Source: Pollutimonas sp. M17 (lineage in GTDB: Bacteria; Pseudomonadota; Gammaproteobacteria; Burkholderiales; Burkholderiaceae_B). From it: DNA of 64,000 nt. A program made the position numbers and the translations under genes. The notes under the pieces were generated by a model. That model ran no database searches, was not told the DNA's origin, and saw only the letters and a list, made by a program, of their open reading frames with translations. Numbering within the stretch: the stretch's first letter is position 1; every line of letters begins with the position of its first letter. This document shows positions 1-9,584 of the stretch, one piece after another. The stretch spans positions 2,294,001 through 2,358,000 of the forward strand of contig NZ_CP107548.1 of assembly GCF_025836975.1 (NCBI RefSeq). The letters are read 5' to 3'.

Positions 1-401
1 ACGTCCAGATTGCGGTAATGGAAATAGGACTCCAGCCTGGGCATGTACTTCACCATGAAGCGGCGGTCCTGCCCGATGGTGTTGCCGCACATGGGCGACT
101 TGCCCGCCGGAACATGCTGGGCCAGAAAGGCCAGCAACTGGTCCTCGGCCTGCTCTTCCGTAAGCGTCGACGCCCTGACCTTGTCGATCAGGCCGCTTTT
201 GCCGTGCGTGGACTGGTTCCACTTGTCCATGGCGTCGAGCAGCGCATCGCTTTGGTGTATAACCAATACCGGGCCCTCGGCCACAAAAGTAAGGTCGGCC
301 TCGGTAACGACCACCGCCACTTCGATGATGCGTTCTTTTTCCGGATCCAGCCCGGTCATTTCCATGTCGAGCCATACTAAACGCTGGTCATTCGCCGCCA
401 T
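1..401 (-). CDS. orn: oligoribonuclease, 3' end cut by window edge
   Basis: Degrades 2-5 nt RNA fragments to mononucleotides in the cytoplasm. The reverse strand from the ATG at 401 reads about 133 codons before the window ends. The DEDDh exonuclease ExoI motif WLDMEMTGL (D12, E14) is at the N-terminus and the ExoII region [10 protein letters not shown] lies near residue 112, both typical of Orn. A strong Shine-Dalgarno (AAGGAAGGA) precedes the ATG. It is divergent from the M48 peptidase with only 46 bp between starts. The C-terminal ExoIII part is outside the window. Confidence 0.93.
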   Translation of the reverse strand, partial: MAANDQRLVWLDMEMTGLDPEKERIIEVAVVVTEADLTFVAEGPVLVIHQSDALLDAMDKWNQSTHGKSGLIDKVRASTLTEEQAEDQLLAFLAQHVPAGKSPMCGNTIGQDRRFMVKYMPRLESYFHYRNLD

Positions 402-447
402 ATAATCCTTCCTTAAAACATAGATTTTCGCACACGGTCCGCCTCTT

Positions 448-1692
448 ATGTTTACCTTGCTGTTCGTCGCCTTCCTGCTGACCGATATCCTGGCCCGGCT
501 GTGGCTCGCATCGCGCCAGTTGCGCCACGTCCAAAAGCACCGGGACAGCGTCCCCGCCGAGTTCTCCGATCGCATCGGGCTGCACAGCCATCGGCGCGCG
601 GCCGACTACACCATGGCCAAGATGCAATTCTCCATGGTGGAGCACGTTGTCGAGGCCGCCGTGCTCGTCGGCCTGACCTTGCTGGGCGGCCTGCAGTTCC
701 TCGACATGCAGCTGGGCTTGCTCATCGAAAACGAAATGCTGCGCCAGCTGGCGCTGATCGGCGTCGTACTGGCCCTGATGGGGGTGGTCGGGCTCCCCTT
801 TTCCGCCTGGCGCAAGTTCAGGCTGGAGGCCCGCTTCGGCTTCAACCGGGTCACGCCGCGCCTGTTCGCGATCGACACCCTCAAAACGCTTATCGTAACC
901 CTGATACTGGGCACGCCGCTGGCGGCCAGCGTGTTGTGGATCATGGGCAATGCCGGCCCCAACTGGATCTGGTGGGCCTGGGGCACCTGGGTGCTGTTCA
1001 ATTTCCTGATCCTGTGGCTGTTTCCCACCGTCATCGCCCCGCTGTTCAATAAATTCACGCCGCTGGACAACCCGGAAATGGCGGAGCGCATACATCAGTT
1101 GGCCAGGCGCTGCGGCTTTTCATTAAGCGGCCTGTTCGTCATGGACGGCTCCAGGCGCTCCGCGCACGGCAATGCCTATTTCACGGGCTTTGGCAAGGCG
1201 CGCCGCATCGTGTTCTTCGACACGCTGCTGAGCCGGCTGAACACGGATGAAATCGAAGCCGTCCTGGCGCACGAGCTGGGCCATTTCAAGCACAAGCATA
1301 TCGTCAAGCGGATGTTCGTCAGCTTTGCCGTGGCGCTGGGCTTCTTCCTGCTGCTGGGCTGGCTGTCCACCCAGGTATGGTTCTATACAGGCCTGGGCGT
1401 GGTGCCGCAGCTTGGCCGGCCCAACGACGCGCTGGCGCTCATCCTGATCTTCCTGGCCGTTCCCGTGTTCACCTTCTGGCTGACGCCGCTGGCAAGCTGG
1501 CTGTCGCGCCGCGACGAATTCCAGGCCGACCGCTATGCGGCCCAGCAGTGCCCTCCGGACTGGCTGGTGTCGGCGCTGGTCAAGCTGTACGACGACAACG
1601 CCGCGACACTGACCCCCGATCCGGTGCACTCGGCGTTCTACGACAGCCATCCGCCCGCCGTGATACGCATACAAAACCTGAAGCATGGCTGA
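448..1692 (+). CDS. M48 family zinc metalloprotease (Ste24/CAAX-protease-like)
   Basis: Predicted integral membrane metallopeptidase of family M48, 414 aa. The zinc motif HELGH is at residues 275-279 and the third ligand lies in EFQAD (357-361). Several hydrophobic helices precede and follow the active site (about 66-88, 100-118, 145-165, 175-195, 292-315, 328-348), the layout of Ste24-type rather than the shorter HtpX proteases. Likely role in membrane-protein quality control, by family only. It overlaps rsgA by 8 bp, so the two are probably cotranscribed. No obvious Shine-Dalgarno precedes the ATG. Confidence 0.88.
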   Translation: MFTLLFVAFLLTDILARLWLASRQLRHVQKHRDSVPAEFSDRIGLHSHRRAADYTMAKMQFSMVEHVVEAAVLVGLTLLGGLQFLDMQLGLLIENEMLRQLALIGVVLALMGVVGLPFSAWRKFRLEARFGFNRVTPRLFAIDTLKTLIVTLILGTPLAASVLWIMGNAGPNWIWWAWGTWVLFNFLILWLFPTVIAPLFNKFTPLDNPEMAERIHQLARRCGFSLSGLFVMDGSRRSAHGNAYFTGFGKARRIVFFDTLLSRLNTDEIEAVLAHELGHFKHKHIVKRMFVSFAVALGFFLLLGWLSTQVWFYTGLGVVPQLGRPNDALALILIFLAVPVFTFWLTPLASWLSRRDEFQADRYAAQQCPPDWLVSALVKLYDDNAATLTPDPVHSAFYDSHPPAVIRIQNLKHG

Positions 1693-2590
1693 TACCCCTG
1701 CCCTGCAGGGGCGCATCATCGCCGCTCATGGCCGCCACTACACGGTGGAGCTGCCCGACGGCCATATCCGCAAATGCTTCCCCCGTGGCAAGAAGGCCGG
1801 CGCCGCCGTGGGCGATTACGTCATCGTCAGTCCGCAAGGCCGCGACGAAGGGTCCATAGACCGCATCCTGGAGCGCCGCAACCTGCTCTACCGCTCGGAC
1901 GACATGCGCACCAAGCAATTCGCCGCCAATGTGGATCAACTGCTTATCGTGGTGGCGCCCGAGCCCTCTTTTTCCGACGACCTGCTGGGCCGCGCCCTGG
2001 TGGCCGCGCAAAGCGCCGACATCGCGCCCATCGTCATCCTGAACAAGATCGACCTGCCGGCCGGCCTGCCCCAGGCCCGCGAGCGCCTGGCGAAGCTGGC
2101 CAGGACAGGCGTGCAAGTCATCGAGCTGAGCGCCCTGGCGCCGCAGGCCATGCGCGACACGCTGCTGCCCCTGCTGGAGGGCCGCTGCAGCCTGCTGCTG
2201 GGTCAAAGCGGCATGGGGAAATCGACCCTGCTCAATGCGCTGGTGCCGGAGGCCCGCGCCCACACGCAAGAGCACTCGCTGGCCCTGGGCACGGGCAAGC
2301 ACACCACCACCAGCACACGCCTGTATCATCTGCCCGGCGGCTCGGGCGACGTCATCGACTCCCCGGGCTTCCAGGCCTTCGGCCTTTACCATCTGACAGC
2401 CAGCGACATCGAGCACGGCTTCCCGGAATTCCGGGAAGGCATACAACACTGCCGATTCTATAACTGCACGCATCGCCACGAGCCGGGCTGCGGCGTGCTG
2501 GCTGCTTTGGAACGCGGTGAAATCGCCATTGAGCGCCATGAGTTGTACAAGCGGATACTGGCCGAGAACGAGGCGCAGGGGCGATACTAG
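1685..2590 (+). CDS. rsgA: ribosome small-subunit-dependent GTPase A
   Basis: Circularly permuted GTPase that acts late in 30S subunit maturation. 301 aa: N-terminal OB fold (about 1-70), then G4 NKID (120-123), the P-loop GQSGMGKS (173-180), G3 DSPG (225-228), and a C-terminal zinc knuckle with C256, C261, H263 and C269 ending in EPGCGV. The order G4-G1-G3 is diagnostic. Starts inside the end of the M48 peptidase gene. It is the last core gene before an AT-rich islet. Confidence 0.95.
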   Translation: MADTPALQGRIIAAHGRHYTVELPDGHIRKCFPRGKKAGAAVGDYVIVSPQGRDEGSIDRILERRNLLYRSDDMRTKQFAANVDQLLIVVAPEPSFSDDLLGRALVAAQSADIAPIVILNKIDLPAGLPQARERLAKLARTGVQVIELSALAPQAMRDTLLPLLEGRCSLLLGQSGMGKSTLLNALVPEARAHTQEHSLALGTGKHTTTSTRLYHLPGGSGDVIDSPGFQAFGLYHLTASDIEHGFPEFREGIQHCRFYNCTHRHEPGCGVLAALERGEIAIERHELYKRILAENEAQGRY

Positions 2591-2615
2591 ACATAATATT
2601 AATAGAAAATCTGGC

Positions 2616-3314
2616 ATGGTAACCAATAAGAAAGACTACTTATACCGAATTGTGAAGTTCCATCACGCCGTCGATATTCTTAGAGGCGAACTGCACTTCT
2701 CACATCCTTCTTTATGGGAGGATCCATACGAAGTGCGCGTCAAGCACGAGTACGAAAACGCTATTTTTGCGCAATGTTGGTGCAAGAAATCGCTTTCGGA
2801 TGCCATGTGGCGAATTTATTCGCCGGACCAATTAGGAGTACGTATTAGAACTACGCGAGAGAAACTAACTGAGGTGATGCTCAATTTCATTCAGCATCAA
2901 AAGGACAGCGGAGAAAAATACAAATACAGACTTCAAGTCGTTAAGTACAAATCAACCCTCGGCCTACATAGGTTCACTAAAAAAATCGTTGGTCATAATG
3001 ATGAGCTATTTAGCCCATCTAAAGCCGCAGACATACTTTGTGTAAAACGTAATGCTTTTGAACACGAAGCAGAAGTTCGGGCGTTCCTCTATCGCGCTAC
3101 CAAGCTAGAGGAGAAATCGGAACCGTTTCTAAAAGTACCGGTTGATGGACACTATTTAATTGATAGTATTTTGATCGACCCCCGGGCCCCAAACGATCTA
3201 TATTTAGCACTCAAGAAGTATCTCGAAGAATCAATGAGATATAACGGTGTGATTGCGCAATCAGAATTGTATAGAACCCCGCCAATACAAATCGTCGAAT
3301 CTTTAGAGCTATAA
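2616..3314 (+). CDS. DUF2971-like protein of unknown function
   Basis: 232 aa, cytoplasmic, no membrane segment. The N-terminal LYRIVKFHHAVDIL, the FSHPSLWEDPYE segment, the AQCWCKKSLSDAMWRIYS segment and the FEHEAEVRAFLY segment match the layout of DUF2971 proteins (a residue-of-interest 'shellfish'-like W/E core of unknown chemistry). The ATG at 2616 is chosen because upstream in-frame codons lie inside rsgA. The gene and its two downstream neighbours are clearly AT-rich compared with the core genes on both sides, which suggests transfer. DUF2971 genes often sit in variable islands; function here is unknown. Confidence 0.65.
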   Translation: MVTNKKDYLYRIVKFHHAVDILRGELHFSHPSLWEDPYEVRVKHEYENAIFAQCWCKKSLSDAMWRIYSPDQLGVRIRTTREKLTEVMLNFIQHQKDSGEKYKYRLQVVKYKSTLGLHRFTKKIVGHNDELFSPSKAADILCVKRNAFEHEAEVRAFLYRATKLEEKSEPFLKVPVDGHYLIDSILIDPRAPNDLYLALKKYLEESMRYNGVIAQSELYRTPPIQIVESLEL

Positions 3315-3547
3315 ATTAGATTGTAGATCCACTGAGCTAAGTGTGAACCTTCTCTGGATGTTGTGCAGCACGAATTTCAAACCCCATTAATACCTTACGC
3401 TGTACTCATGTCTACACCGTCTCGCTATTCTCCATTACCTGCTGCTTGATGAACGCCTGCATGGATCGGATCATTCGAATCAGGAAAAAAGAAAACACGA
3501 TTAAAAGATATGTCAAGCTGGTATTAAGTAGATAGCTAGGGATATGA

Positions 3548-4048
3548 TTGATGAGCCGAATTCAAAGCATTGAGCCATATAGCATGACTAAAGCTGACCC
3601 ACCAGATGTCGAAATTACGAATCCAGACCATATTAAAATTTTGGAAGCTGCGTTGGCTGACGCTTATAAAACGGAACTACAGGCGACAGAAACGTGGGGG
3701 TTAGAGGTAGTGAAAACCTTGTTCCTTTTGAATTCCGTGGGACTGACGGGCGTGTTTGCTCTTGTGGCGACAGACCATGTCATGAGGCCAGATCTGCCGT
3801 TTTTGCAATTTTCTTTAGGTATTGTTCTCGCCGTAATCAGCATGACTCTCGGTAGATATGTCCATTTGACGGCTCAGGAAGGTTGGTGGAAATCACTAGA
3901 GCAGTTTCGCATCGAGGCAAAATTAAGCTTGTTGAAGCTTTCCAATCTCAAAATCGTGAATATATTACAAATATTCTGTGTCTTATGCGCTTACGCCTCA
4001 GGGCTTCTGTGCATATGGGCCGGGGTAAGGCTATATCTGCTTTTTTAG
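3548..4048 (+). CDS. hypothetical membrane protein (about 3 TM)
   Basis: Not recognised. Up to 166 aa; the start could be 3548, 3551 or the ATG at 3584 (MTKADPPDVEI). A charged N-terminal helix (about 24-50) is followed by hydrophobic stretches near 52-75, 85-105 and 138-165, with a conserved-looking amphipathic segment QEGWWKSLEQFRIEAK between TM2 and TM3. AT-rich like its neighbours. Preceded by 233 bp in which no convincing gene is seen. The length and arrangement of TM helices around a soluble hairpin resemble small effector-type membrane proteins of variable loci, but that is only a guess. Confidence 0.5.
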   Translation: MMSRIQSIEPYSMTKADPPDVEITNPDHIKILEAALADAYKTELQATETWGLEVVKTLFLLNSVGLTGVFALVATDHVMRPDLPFLQFSLGIVLAVISMTLGRYVHLTAQEGWWKSLEQFRIEAKLSLLKLSNLKIVNILQIFCVLCAYASGLLCIWAGVRLYLLF

Positions 4049-4207
4049 ATTTATCAAACACATGTCCCCGTGCAATCCATTCAGTCGGTAGGTTTTTTCT
4101 AAACGTTGCGGGAGCACCAAAAAATATTCCTAGCAGGTGCCAGATGCCAGATGCGAGTGCGGCCGTATGAGAGCTTCAACCCAGTTTTATTTTAAGGACG
4201 ATCTAAT

Positions 4208-4918
4208 ATGGATGATAAAAAAACAGCTGCGCTAGAAAAAATATTAGGTATCCCATTCTTCGGAGATCTTCCTGATAACGGCCTCAAGGTGCGCAGGAAC
4301 TTACTCGCATGTAGTTCAATATCAACATTACTCGTTCTTAGTAATGCCAAGTTTGATCCGAATCCAACGGTTTTCGGTTTCAAATTCAATGACGTACCAG
4401 GCGAATTGGTGCCAATATCATTATTCGTCTTCTGCCTCTATTTTTTCCTGCACTTTCTATCATATGCTGTGGAGGCCTTCCTTGAGTGGCGCATACGCCT
4501 CACTGGTCAGATCGCGCCTCGCTATGCTAATAATGACATCCTTACAATCGGCGACCCTAATTCCGATAACTCGTTAGATAGTCGACAGTCAACCCTTTAC
4601 TCATGGTGGCTACAGCATATCCCGAGATTTCAAGCAATTAGCGACAGGTTCGCTGAAATGGACAATCTTCGTGCTACGAACACAGTCATTACTGAATCAC
4701 CCACTGAAATCGAATTACGCCTTCTGAAAGCTTCTGTGGAGAGCCTAGACCTGCACGTACCCCGGATCACCAAGTCATTGGAGCGATTTGACAACTGGTT
4801 TCAACTGAGTTTCCGTGTTCAGAGTCTACGATGGATCATCCTTGATTTGACATTGCCGCTTGCTCTAGGGCTAATGGCCTTGTTCCTCTTGCTTACCCGA
4901 ATCGTCCCTGCTTGCTGA
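4208..4918 (+). CDS. hypothetical membrane protein with C-terminal TM helix
   Basis: Not recognised. 236 aa, AT-rich. Hydrophobic segments lie near residues 36-48, 65-90 and 212-232; a soluble stretch of about 110 residues (95-205), partly helical, sits between TM2 and TM3. The sequence TAAGGACGATCTAAT ahead of the ATG gives a reasonable ribosome binding site. Same strand as the DUF2971-like gene and the preceding membrane protein; the three could form a unit, though gaps of 233 and 159 bp argue against tight coupling. Confidence 0.5.
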   Translation: MDDKKTAALEKILGIPFFGDLPDNGLKVRRNLLACSSISTLLVLSNAKFDPNPTVFGFKFNDVPGELVPISLFVFCLYFFLHFLSYAVEAFLEWRIRLTGQIAPRYANNDILTIGDPNSDNSLDSRQSTLYSWWLQHIPRFQAISDRFAEMDNLRATNTVITESPTEIELRLLKASVESLDLHVPRITKSLERFDNWFQLSFRVQSLRWIILDLTLPLALGLMALFLLLTRIVPAC

Positions 4919-5161
4919 GTTGTATATACGCCTGCAGTCCATTTACCTGGACGGCCCATTTTGCAGCATCGTTTGATCCCGATGTTCTGGAGGGCCTACG
5001 CGCTACGCGAAGGGCTACGTGACCATCGCCGTCTGTAAACAAGAAAGCTGGATAGCCATTCCAGTTTAGGATGGATACTAGTCTCTTAGACACGGAAGCC
5101 TGAAAGACCACATGAGTAAAGGCTTTCTGAAATGATTATGTATTCGGTCAATACCTAATGC
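4919..5161. other. end of the AT-rich islet, no gene seen
   Basis: This 243-bp stretch between the last islet gene and the Nudix gene shows no open frame that looks coding on either strand. It probably holds the right junction of the islet with the core sequence; I see no clear direct repeat or inverted repeat marking it. Confidence 0.4.
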
Positions 5162-5908
5162 CTATGGCAACAACTCCGCCTGTGCAGCCGCCAGATAATG
5201 ATAGAAGTTACGTATCAAAGCCGCCGTCGCGCCCCAGATGAAATAGGACTGCCAGGTGATCGAAAAGTAGAACCGGTGGCCGCCGTCGGGCAACTGAGCC
5301 CGATGCAGGCGATGCTGCTGGACATCCATCAATACCGACAGGGGCACTTCGAAAACCTCGGCCACTTCCGTGACGTCGGGTGTGATGGTGAAGCCGGGAC
5401 GGATCAGGCCGATGACCGGCTTCATGGTGAAGCGCGTGGACGTAAGAAAACTGGGCTGAGAGCCGATGAGCTGGATGAACTCCGGCGCCACGCCGATTTC
5501 CTCTTCGGTTTCGCGCAGCGCGGCGGCGGCGGCGCTCAAGTCGCGCGGCTCGATGCGGCCGCCCGGAAAGCTGATCTGCCCCGCGTGATCGTATAAATGC
5601 GAGGCGCGCCGCGTAAACAATACGTGCAGGCCCGAAGGACGCTGGACCAGTGGGAAAAACACGGCCGCCTGGACGACACCTTTTTGAGTCAGGGCGTCGT
5701 CGGTATAGAAGGATTGGGAGAAAACGGGTTCGACCTGCCAGCTGATGTCGCTGGAAAAGGCCTTGCAAATGAAATCCAGCGACATGCTGGCATCGGCCAG
5801 GGACGGCAAAGCCTCGCTCGGCACGACAGGCTGCGTCTGCGGATCAAAACTGGGAACGACGATACGCCTGGTTTGCGAAGGTAATAGGCTTTCGGACATA
5901 AAATTCAT
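5162..5908 (-). CDS. Nudix hydrolase, CoA pyrophosphatase type
   Basis: Predicted to hydrolyse CoA or related diphosphates. 248 aa (245 if the second Met at 5899 is used). The CoA-specific signature LFTRRASHLYDHAGQISFPGG (read as two parts, about 98-117) leads directly into the Nudix box, GG(116-117) to RETEEEIGV (132-140), with the one-residue-longer spacing seen in NudL-type enzymes. About 80 N-terminal residues precede the fold. Located just downstream of rplS on the same strand, past a terminator, so it probably has its own weak promoter or depends on read-through. Confidence 0.88.
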   Translation of the reverse strand: MNFMSESLLPSQTRRIVVPSFDPQTQPVVPSEALPSLADASMSLDFICKAFSSDISWQVEPVFSQSFYTDDALTQKGVVQAAVFFPLVQRPSGLHVLFTRRASHLYDHAGQISFPGGRIEPRDLSAAAAALRETEEEIGVAPEFIQLIGSQPSFLTSTRFTMKPVIGLIRPGFTITPDVTEVAEVFEVPLSVLMDVQQHRLHRAQLPDGGHRFYFSITWQSYFIWGATAALIRNFYHYLAAAQAELLP

Positions 5909-5911
5909 AAA

Positions 5912-5938
5912 ACAAAGGCACCCGCCGGGTGCCTTTGT
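5912..5938 (-). terminator. rho-independent terminator after rplS
   Basis: A 12-bp perfect stem (ACAAAGGCACCC / GGGTGCCTTTGT) with a 3-nt loop, followed on the minus strand by TTTTATGAATTTT. It ends just 4 bp before the Nudix gene start, separating rplS from that gene. Confidence 0.85.
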
Positions 5939-5961
5939 GGGTTTGCATCGGTGAACGGCGC

Positions 5962-6351
5962 TTATTCAGCGGCGCCCTTCCTGGCCGATTTGCGAACCAG
6001 TTTTTCCTTGATGCGAGCGGCTTTACCCGAACGGCTGCGCAGATAATAAAGTTTAGCACGGCGTACATCGCCACGGCGCTTGACTTCGATGCTGGCAATT
6101 TGCGGGGAATACAGCTGGAACGTACGCTCGACCGCTTCGCCGGAAGAAATCTTGCGAACGATGAAGGACGAGTTCAGGCCGCGATTACGCTTGCCTATGA
6201 CGACGCCTTCATAGGCCTGCACGCGCTTGCGCGTGCCTTCGACGACGTTTACATTGACGATGACGGTATCGCCAGGGCCAAATACGGGTTTGGCTTCGCC
6301 GCCGGTAAGGCGTGCGATTTCTTCTTGTTCAATAGTTTCGATCAGGTTCAC
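5962..6351 (-). CDS. rplS: 50S ribosomal protein L19
   Basis: Structural protein at the 30S-50S interface. 129 aa from the GTG at 6351, which reads [17 protein letters not shown] and matches the usual L19 N-terminus; a GGAG sits 8 nt upstream of this GTG. An ATG at 6372 would add seven residues not expected for the family. The core [23 protein letters not shown] (split) and [19 protein letters not shown] segments are highly conserved. L19 is normally the last gene of rpsP-rimM-trmD-rplS; here none of those genes lies upstream. Confidence 0.93.
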   Translation of the reverse strand: MNLIETIEQEEIARLTGGEAKPVFGPGDTVIVNVNVVEGTRKRVQAYEGVVIGKRNRGLNSSFIVRKISSGEAVERTFQLYSPQIASIEVKRRGDVRRAKLYYLRSRSGKAARIKEKLVRKSARKGAAE

Positions 6352-7320
6352 AACGAACACTCCAGGTTTCATCTTGATGCGGGCGTTTTAAAACGTTTTT
6401 AACCGGCAACACGCAATGTGTTCGATCATGAACGCCAGTACCCATGCAATACGCACATGCCCACGCGCTTACGTGCGTGTGCGTACTACTTGCCTATATG
6501 CATACAGGAACTACGCGCCTACCCGTCAGAGGATGAGTTAGCAAAGCCTGCCATTATACGGGGAAACCGTCGCTTTTAAAAGCCCCCCGCTACCCCCAGC
6601 CACATAAGACCAGGAATGGTGGCCCCCCAGGCCGCGACCATGCAGATATCGGCAACCATGGCGCCCCGGCTTAAGCCGCCGGACTTGTCCTGACCGCGGC
6701 GGGCGGGAAACGGCCATTTGGAAGGAAGTTTTTTTGCGTGCTGAGCTTGCATTGTTTTTCTCGCATAAAAGGCGGCGGCTGCTGTTTATGATTACCTGCT
6801 GCAGCCGTCCGCCGAAATAGCCGCAACATGAATACTGTTTAAAAACACAGTCAATCCATAAAACGTACTGTATAAAACAACAGCTAAATTTGCAAGCATT
6901 TATTTTCCCCAATCCGTAAAAATACGGCTTCCCAGCCGGGAGTTGGAAGCAAGGAGCAACAAAAAAGCTCTCGCGTCAAGTCCTTCGCGCTAACGACGGA
7001 AGGCATGAAACGGTAAGTCGGACAATAGGCTAGCTCTTTCGGAGGCGGCTATGGGAGGCCGCGGAGCCGTGAGCTAGGTGCCACACAGGAGCATCGGGCT
7101 GCGCGCCCGAAGAATGCTCCATGTAGGCGGCGAATAGCATCGGCTCGGTTTCGGGCGTGCTGTCTTGCTGCTAGTGGATCAAGACTGTTAATGCTGGGTG
7201 ATGAACGCAATGCGCATCAGCCAGCCAGTCGATTTTCGGATTAACGCCTGGCGTTGGAAAGCGCCGCGCTGGGCTTACACCCTGGTGGGCGATGCGCGCG
7301 GCCTCGTGCAAACAACCGGG
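6352..7320. other. 969-bp gene-free stretch upstream of rplS
   Basis: No open frame here looks coding. Contents I can support: the leader and a candidate promoter of rplS at the left end, repeats of short CGTG/CACG motifs around 6450-6490, and otherwise unassignable sequence up to the NmrA-like gene. The normal neighbours of rplS (trmD, rimM, rpsP) are absent, so this is a likely rearrangement junction. Confidence 0.5.
6553..6558 (-). promoter_or_regulatory. candidate -10 box for rplS
   Basis: The minus strand reads CCCCGTATAATGGC, a consensus TATAAT, about 195 nt upstream of the rplS start. The -35 region 17 nt upstream is AT-rich (CTTTTAAA) but not a clear match. It could serve a monocistronic rplS transcript with a long leader. 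Confidence 0.4.
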
Positions 7321-8256
7321 TCAGGCTTCCAACAAGTGCTGCAGGTAATGCGCGACGTCGACCGTATCAATGCCGTGCTTGGCATTGAAGGTGTTGGCCT
7401 TGTCCCACCACATGCCGTCACCCAACGCGAAGGCGGCCCGGTAGCGGGTCATGACATCATCGGGTGCCTGCGCAAGGTCAGCGCGTAACTTGTCCAGCGA
7501 CCACAGTGTCTTCTCGAATGTCTGTCCCGTGACGCGCTCGACGACCTCGGCCAACTCACCATAGGAAATCGTATCGCCGGCCACATACACCACCTCGTTG
7601 GCGATGCGCGGCCCGGCTAGCAAGATCTCCGTGGTGAGCCTGCCAATGTCCTCTGGCGTCGTGACCGTGACCCTGGTGTCCCAAGTGCCCAGGCCATGGA
7701 CAGTCCTGGCCGCCAGGTTCACCACGTCGAACGCCGGCTCGAACAGGAAGCTGGTGAACATACCGGTGGAGACGATCACCCACTCGGTCTGCTGCTGCGC
7801 GCGCAGCAGTTGGCGTACCTCATATTGCTCGTCGAACACCGGTTGGCCGCTGCCCCGTCCGACCACATCGTAGTCGACACCGAACTGCCACGGGAAATAG
7901 CGCTCGACCTTGGCAGCTAGCGCGGCGCGGGTGATCTTCAACTGCGTGCCGGGGCCGGCCACGAAGCCGGTGCAATTGACCACCGTGCGATAGCGCTCAA
8001 ACAAGGCTTGCAGGGCGGCGGCATCGTCCGCCAAATCGAAGCCGATGACCTCCACGCCCCACGCCCGCAGGATACCGAGACTTTCGATGTCGCCGGGCTG
8101 AGAGCTGGAGACAGTCTGCGGCGAGACGACAACCGTGACCGATTGGCGGAGCTCGGCCGCGCGCGGAGCGAGCGCACGCAGCACCGCCATGCCCAGTTGG
8201 CCGGCACCAAGGACCAGCAGGTCACGGCGATTGGATTTGCTTTCTGACATAGTCAT
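7321..8256 (-). CDS. NmrA-like NAD(P)-binding reductase/epimerase
   Basis: 311 aa. Rossmann motif GAGQLG at residues 17-22 and a TVVNCTGFVAGPGTQ (about 93-107) substrate-side loop indicate an atypical SDR of the NmrA/isoflavone-reductase family; substrate unknown. An AGGAAA ribosome site lies 5 nt before the ATG at 8256. It is transcribed divergently from a LysR gene 267 bp away, the classic arrangement for a regulator and its target. Confidence 0.75.
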   Translation of the reverse strand: MTMSESKSNRRDLLVLGAGQLGMAVLRALAPRAAELRQSVTVVVSPQTVSSSQPGDIESLGILRAWGVEVIGFDLADDAAALQALFERYRTVVNCTGFVAGPGTQLKITRAALAAKVERYFPWQFGVDYDVVGRGSGQPVFDEQYEVRQLLRAQQQTEWVIVSTGMFTSFLFEPAFDVVNLAARTVHGLGTWDTRVTVTTPEDIGRLTTEILLAGPRIANEVVYVAGDTISYGELAEVVERVTGQTFEKTLWSLDKLRADLAQAPDDVMTRYRAAFALGDGMWWDKANTFNAKHGIDTVDVAHYLQHLLEA

Positions 8257-8523
8257 AATTTCCTATACTCGAATAAGTTGATGATTTCGCACCGACCAGC
8301 CAGGAGGGCCAATTAGCGGCTTTGTGACGAGAATCACGCAAAATTTGGCTGATATGCTTGTCACATGCGTTGAAGTTTAGGTCCCAGACAGTAGATGAAA
8401 AAGCGGACAAATCAACTTTAATAATTTGAATAAATGCAATAATTTGCCACTCTAGTCCTGATGCGATGAGATACCCCAACCCTAGCACCTTAGCTCGCCC
8501 ACCCTCCCAAAGAGATGTTCACC
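8257..8523. promoter_or_regulatory. divergent promoter region, NmrA-like gene / LysR
   Basis: The 267-bp intergenic is AT-rich around 8395-8450 and should carry both promoters and the LysR binding sites. I could not single out a convincing T-N11-A box. Confidence 0.4.
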
Positions 8524-9429
8524 ATGGATAGACTGCAAGCCATGGAAACTTTCGTGCGCGTGATCGAGGCCGGCAGTTTCAAGCAGGCCGCCGATACGCT
8601 GAACGTGCTTCCGTCAACCGTCACCCGCAACATCAAGGAGCTGGAATCGCATCTGGGCACGCGGCTACTCAATCGCACGACGCGCGCTGTCAGCGCCACC
8701 GATGCGGGTCTGCGCTTCTACGACAGTTGCAAGGCGATCCTGCGTGAACTGCAGGAGGCCGAAGCCCAGGCCTCCCAACAAGCCGGAGCGCTGCACGGCA
8801 CGATCAAGATCGGTACTACCTCGTCGCTGGCGAGGCATTGCCTCATTGCTGCCTTGCCGGCGTTCACGCGCCGCCACCCCCGAGTCGAACTGGAGCTGCA
8901 TCTGTCCGACACCACGGCGGACGTCGTACGACAGGGGCTGGACTGTGTCATCCGCACCGGTGCCCTGCGCAGCTCACAGTTGGTGGCCCGGCGAATCGGT
9001 CGCTTCCACTGGATCATCTGCGGCGCCCCAGATTACCTTGCGCAGCACGGGACGCCCGACAGCCTGCAGGTCTTGCAACAGCACGTAGCGGTGGGCTACC
9101 TCGGCGGCCACGCTGGACGCCTGGCACATTGGAATTTCCGGGACGGCGCGCAGACCACTGTCATCGCCATGCAGGAGAGCGTTCGCGTCAACGACACCGA
9201 CGCTTACGTGGAAGCCGGCATCGCCGGCCTGGGTCTAATCCGCGTGGCCAGTTACATGGTGCGTGAGCACTTGGCCGCGGGCCGGCTGGTCCGCGTGCTG
9301 GGGGCAGCACAGACCGTACCGGAGCCGATTTCCGTTCTTTACCCACACAGCCGGCACCTTTCCCCGGCCGTGCGGGCTTTCGTCGACTGGAGCAGCGAAG
9401 TGGTTGCGCGGGCGTCAAGCCAGTGGTGA
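8524..9429 (+). CDS. LysR-family transcriptional regulator
   Basis: 301 aa. N-terminal winged helix-turn-helix (MDRLQAMETFVRVIEAGSF to LNRTTRAVSATDAG, about 1-66) followed by a LysR substrate-binding domain. The ATG at 8524 fits the family N-terminus; an ATG at 8515 adds three residues. Probably controls the divergent NmrA-like gene, judged from position only. Typical CrgA-subgroup length. Confidence 0.88.
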   Translation: MDRLQAMETFVRVIEAGSFKQAADTLNVLPSTVTRNIKELESHLGTRLLNRTTRAVSATDAGLRFYDSCKAILRELQEAEAQASQQAGALHGTIKIGTTSSLARHCLIAALPAFTRRHPRVELELHLSDTTADVVRQGLDCVIRTGALRSSQLVARRIGRFHWIICGAPDYLAQHGTPDSLQVLQQHVAVGYLGGHAGRLAHWNFRDGAQTTVIAMQESVRVNDTDAYVEAGIAGLGLIRVASYMVREHLAAGRLVRVLGAAQTVPEPISVLYPHSRHLSPAVRAFVDWSSEVVARASSQW

Positions 9430-9584
9430 TGCGACCAGCGCCCCACCAATAAAATCCTCTCCGGTCACTTTCTTGCCTGCCACGCAAGCGCACCAGCGGT
9501 ATATCCACCGTTTGCGCCGGCGTCGGCGTCAGGCCGAAATTCGCGAACTTGTCGAGCGCATCCGACCTTACGCCGTTGGCAAAA

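Noticed and set aside
2517-2615. Upstream start for the DUF2971-like gene
   Set aside because: These codons lie inside rsgA; the ATG at 2616 fits the family N-terminus.
3412-3516. Minus-strand 34-codon hydrophobic frame in the islet
   Set aside because: Only a TTG start, no ribosome site; likely a chance frame in AT-rich DNA.
6538-6912. Minus-strand frame upstream of rplS
   Set aside because: Composition and lack of any family likeness; it overlaps the candidate rplS promoter.
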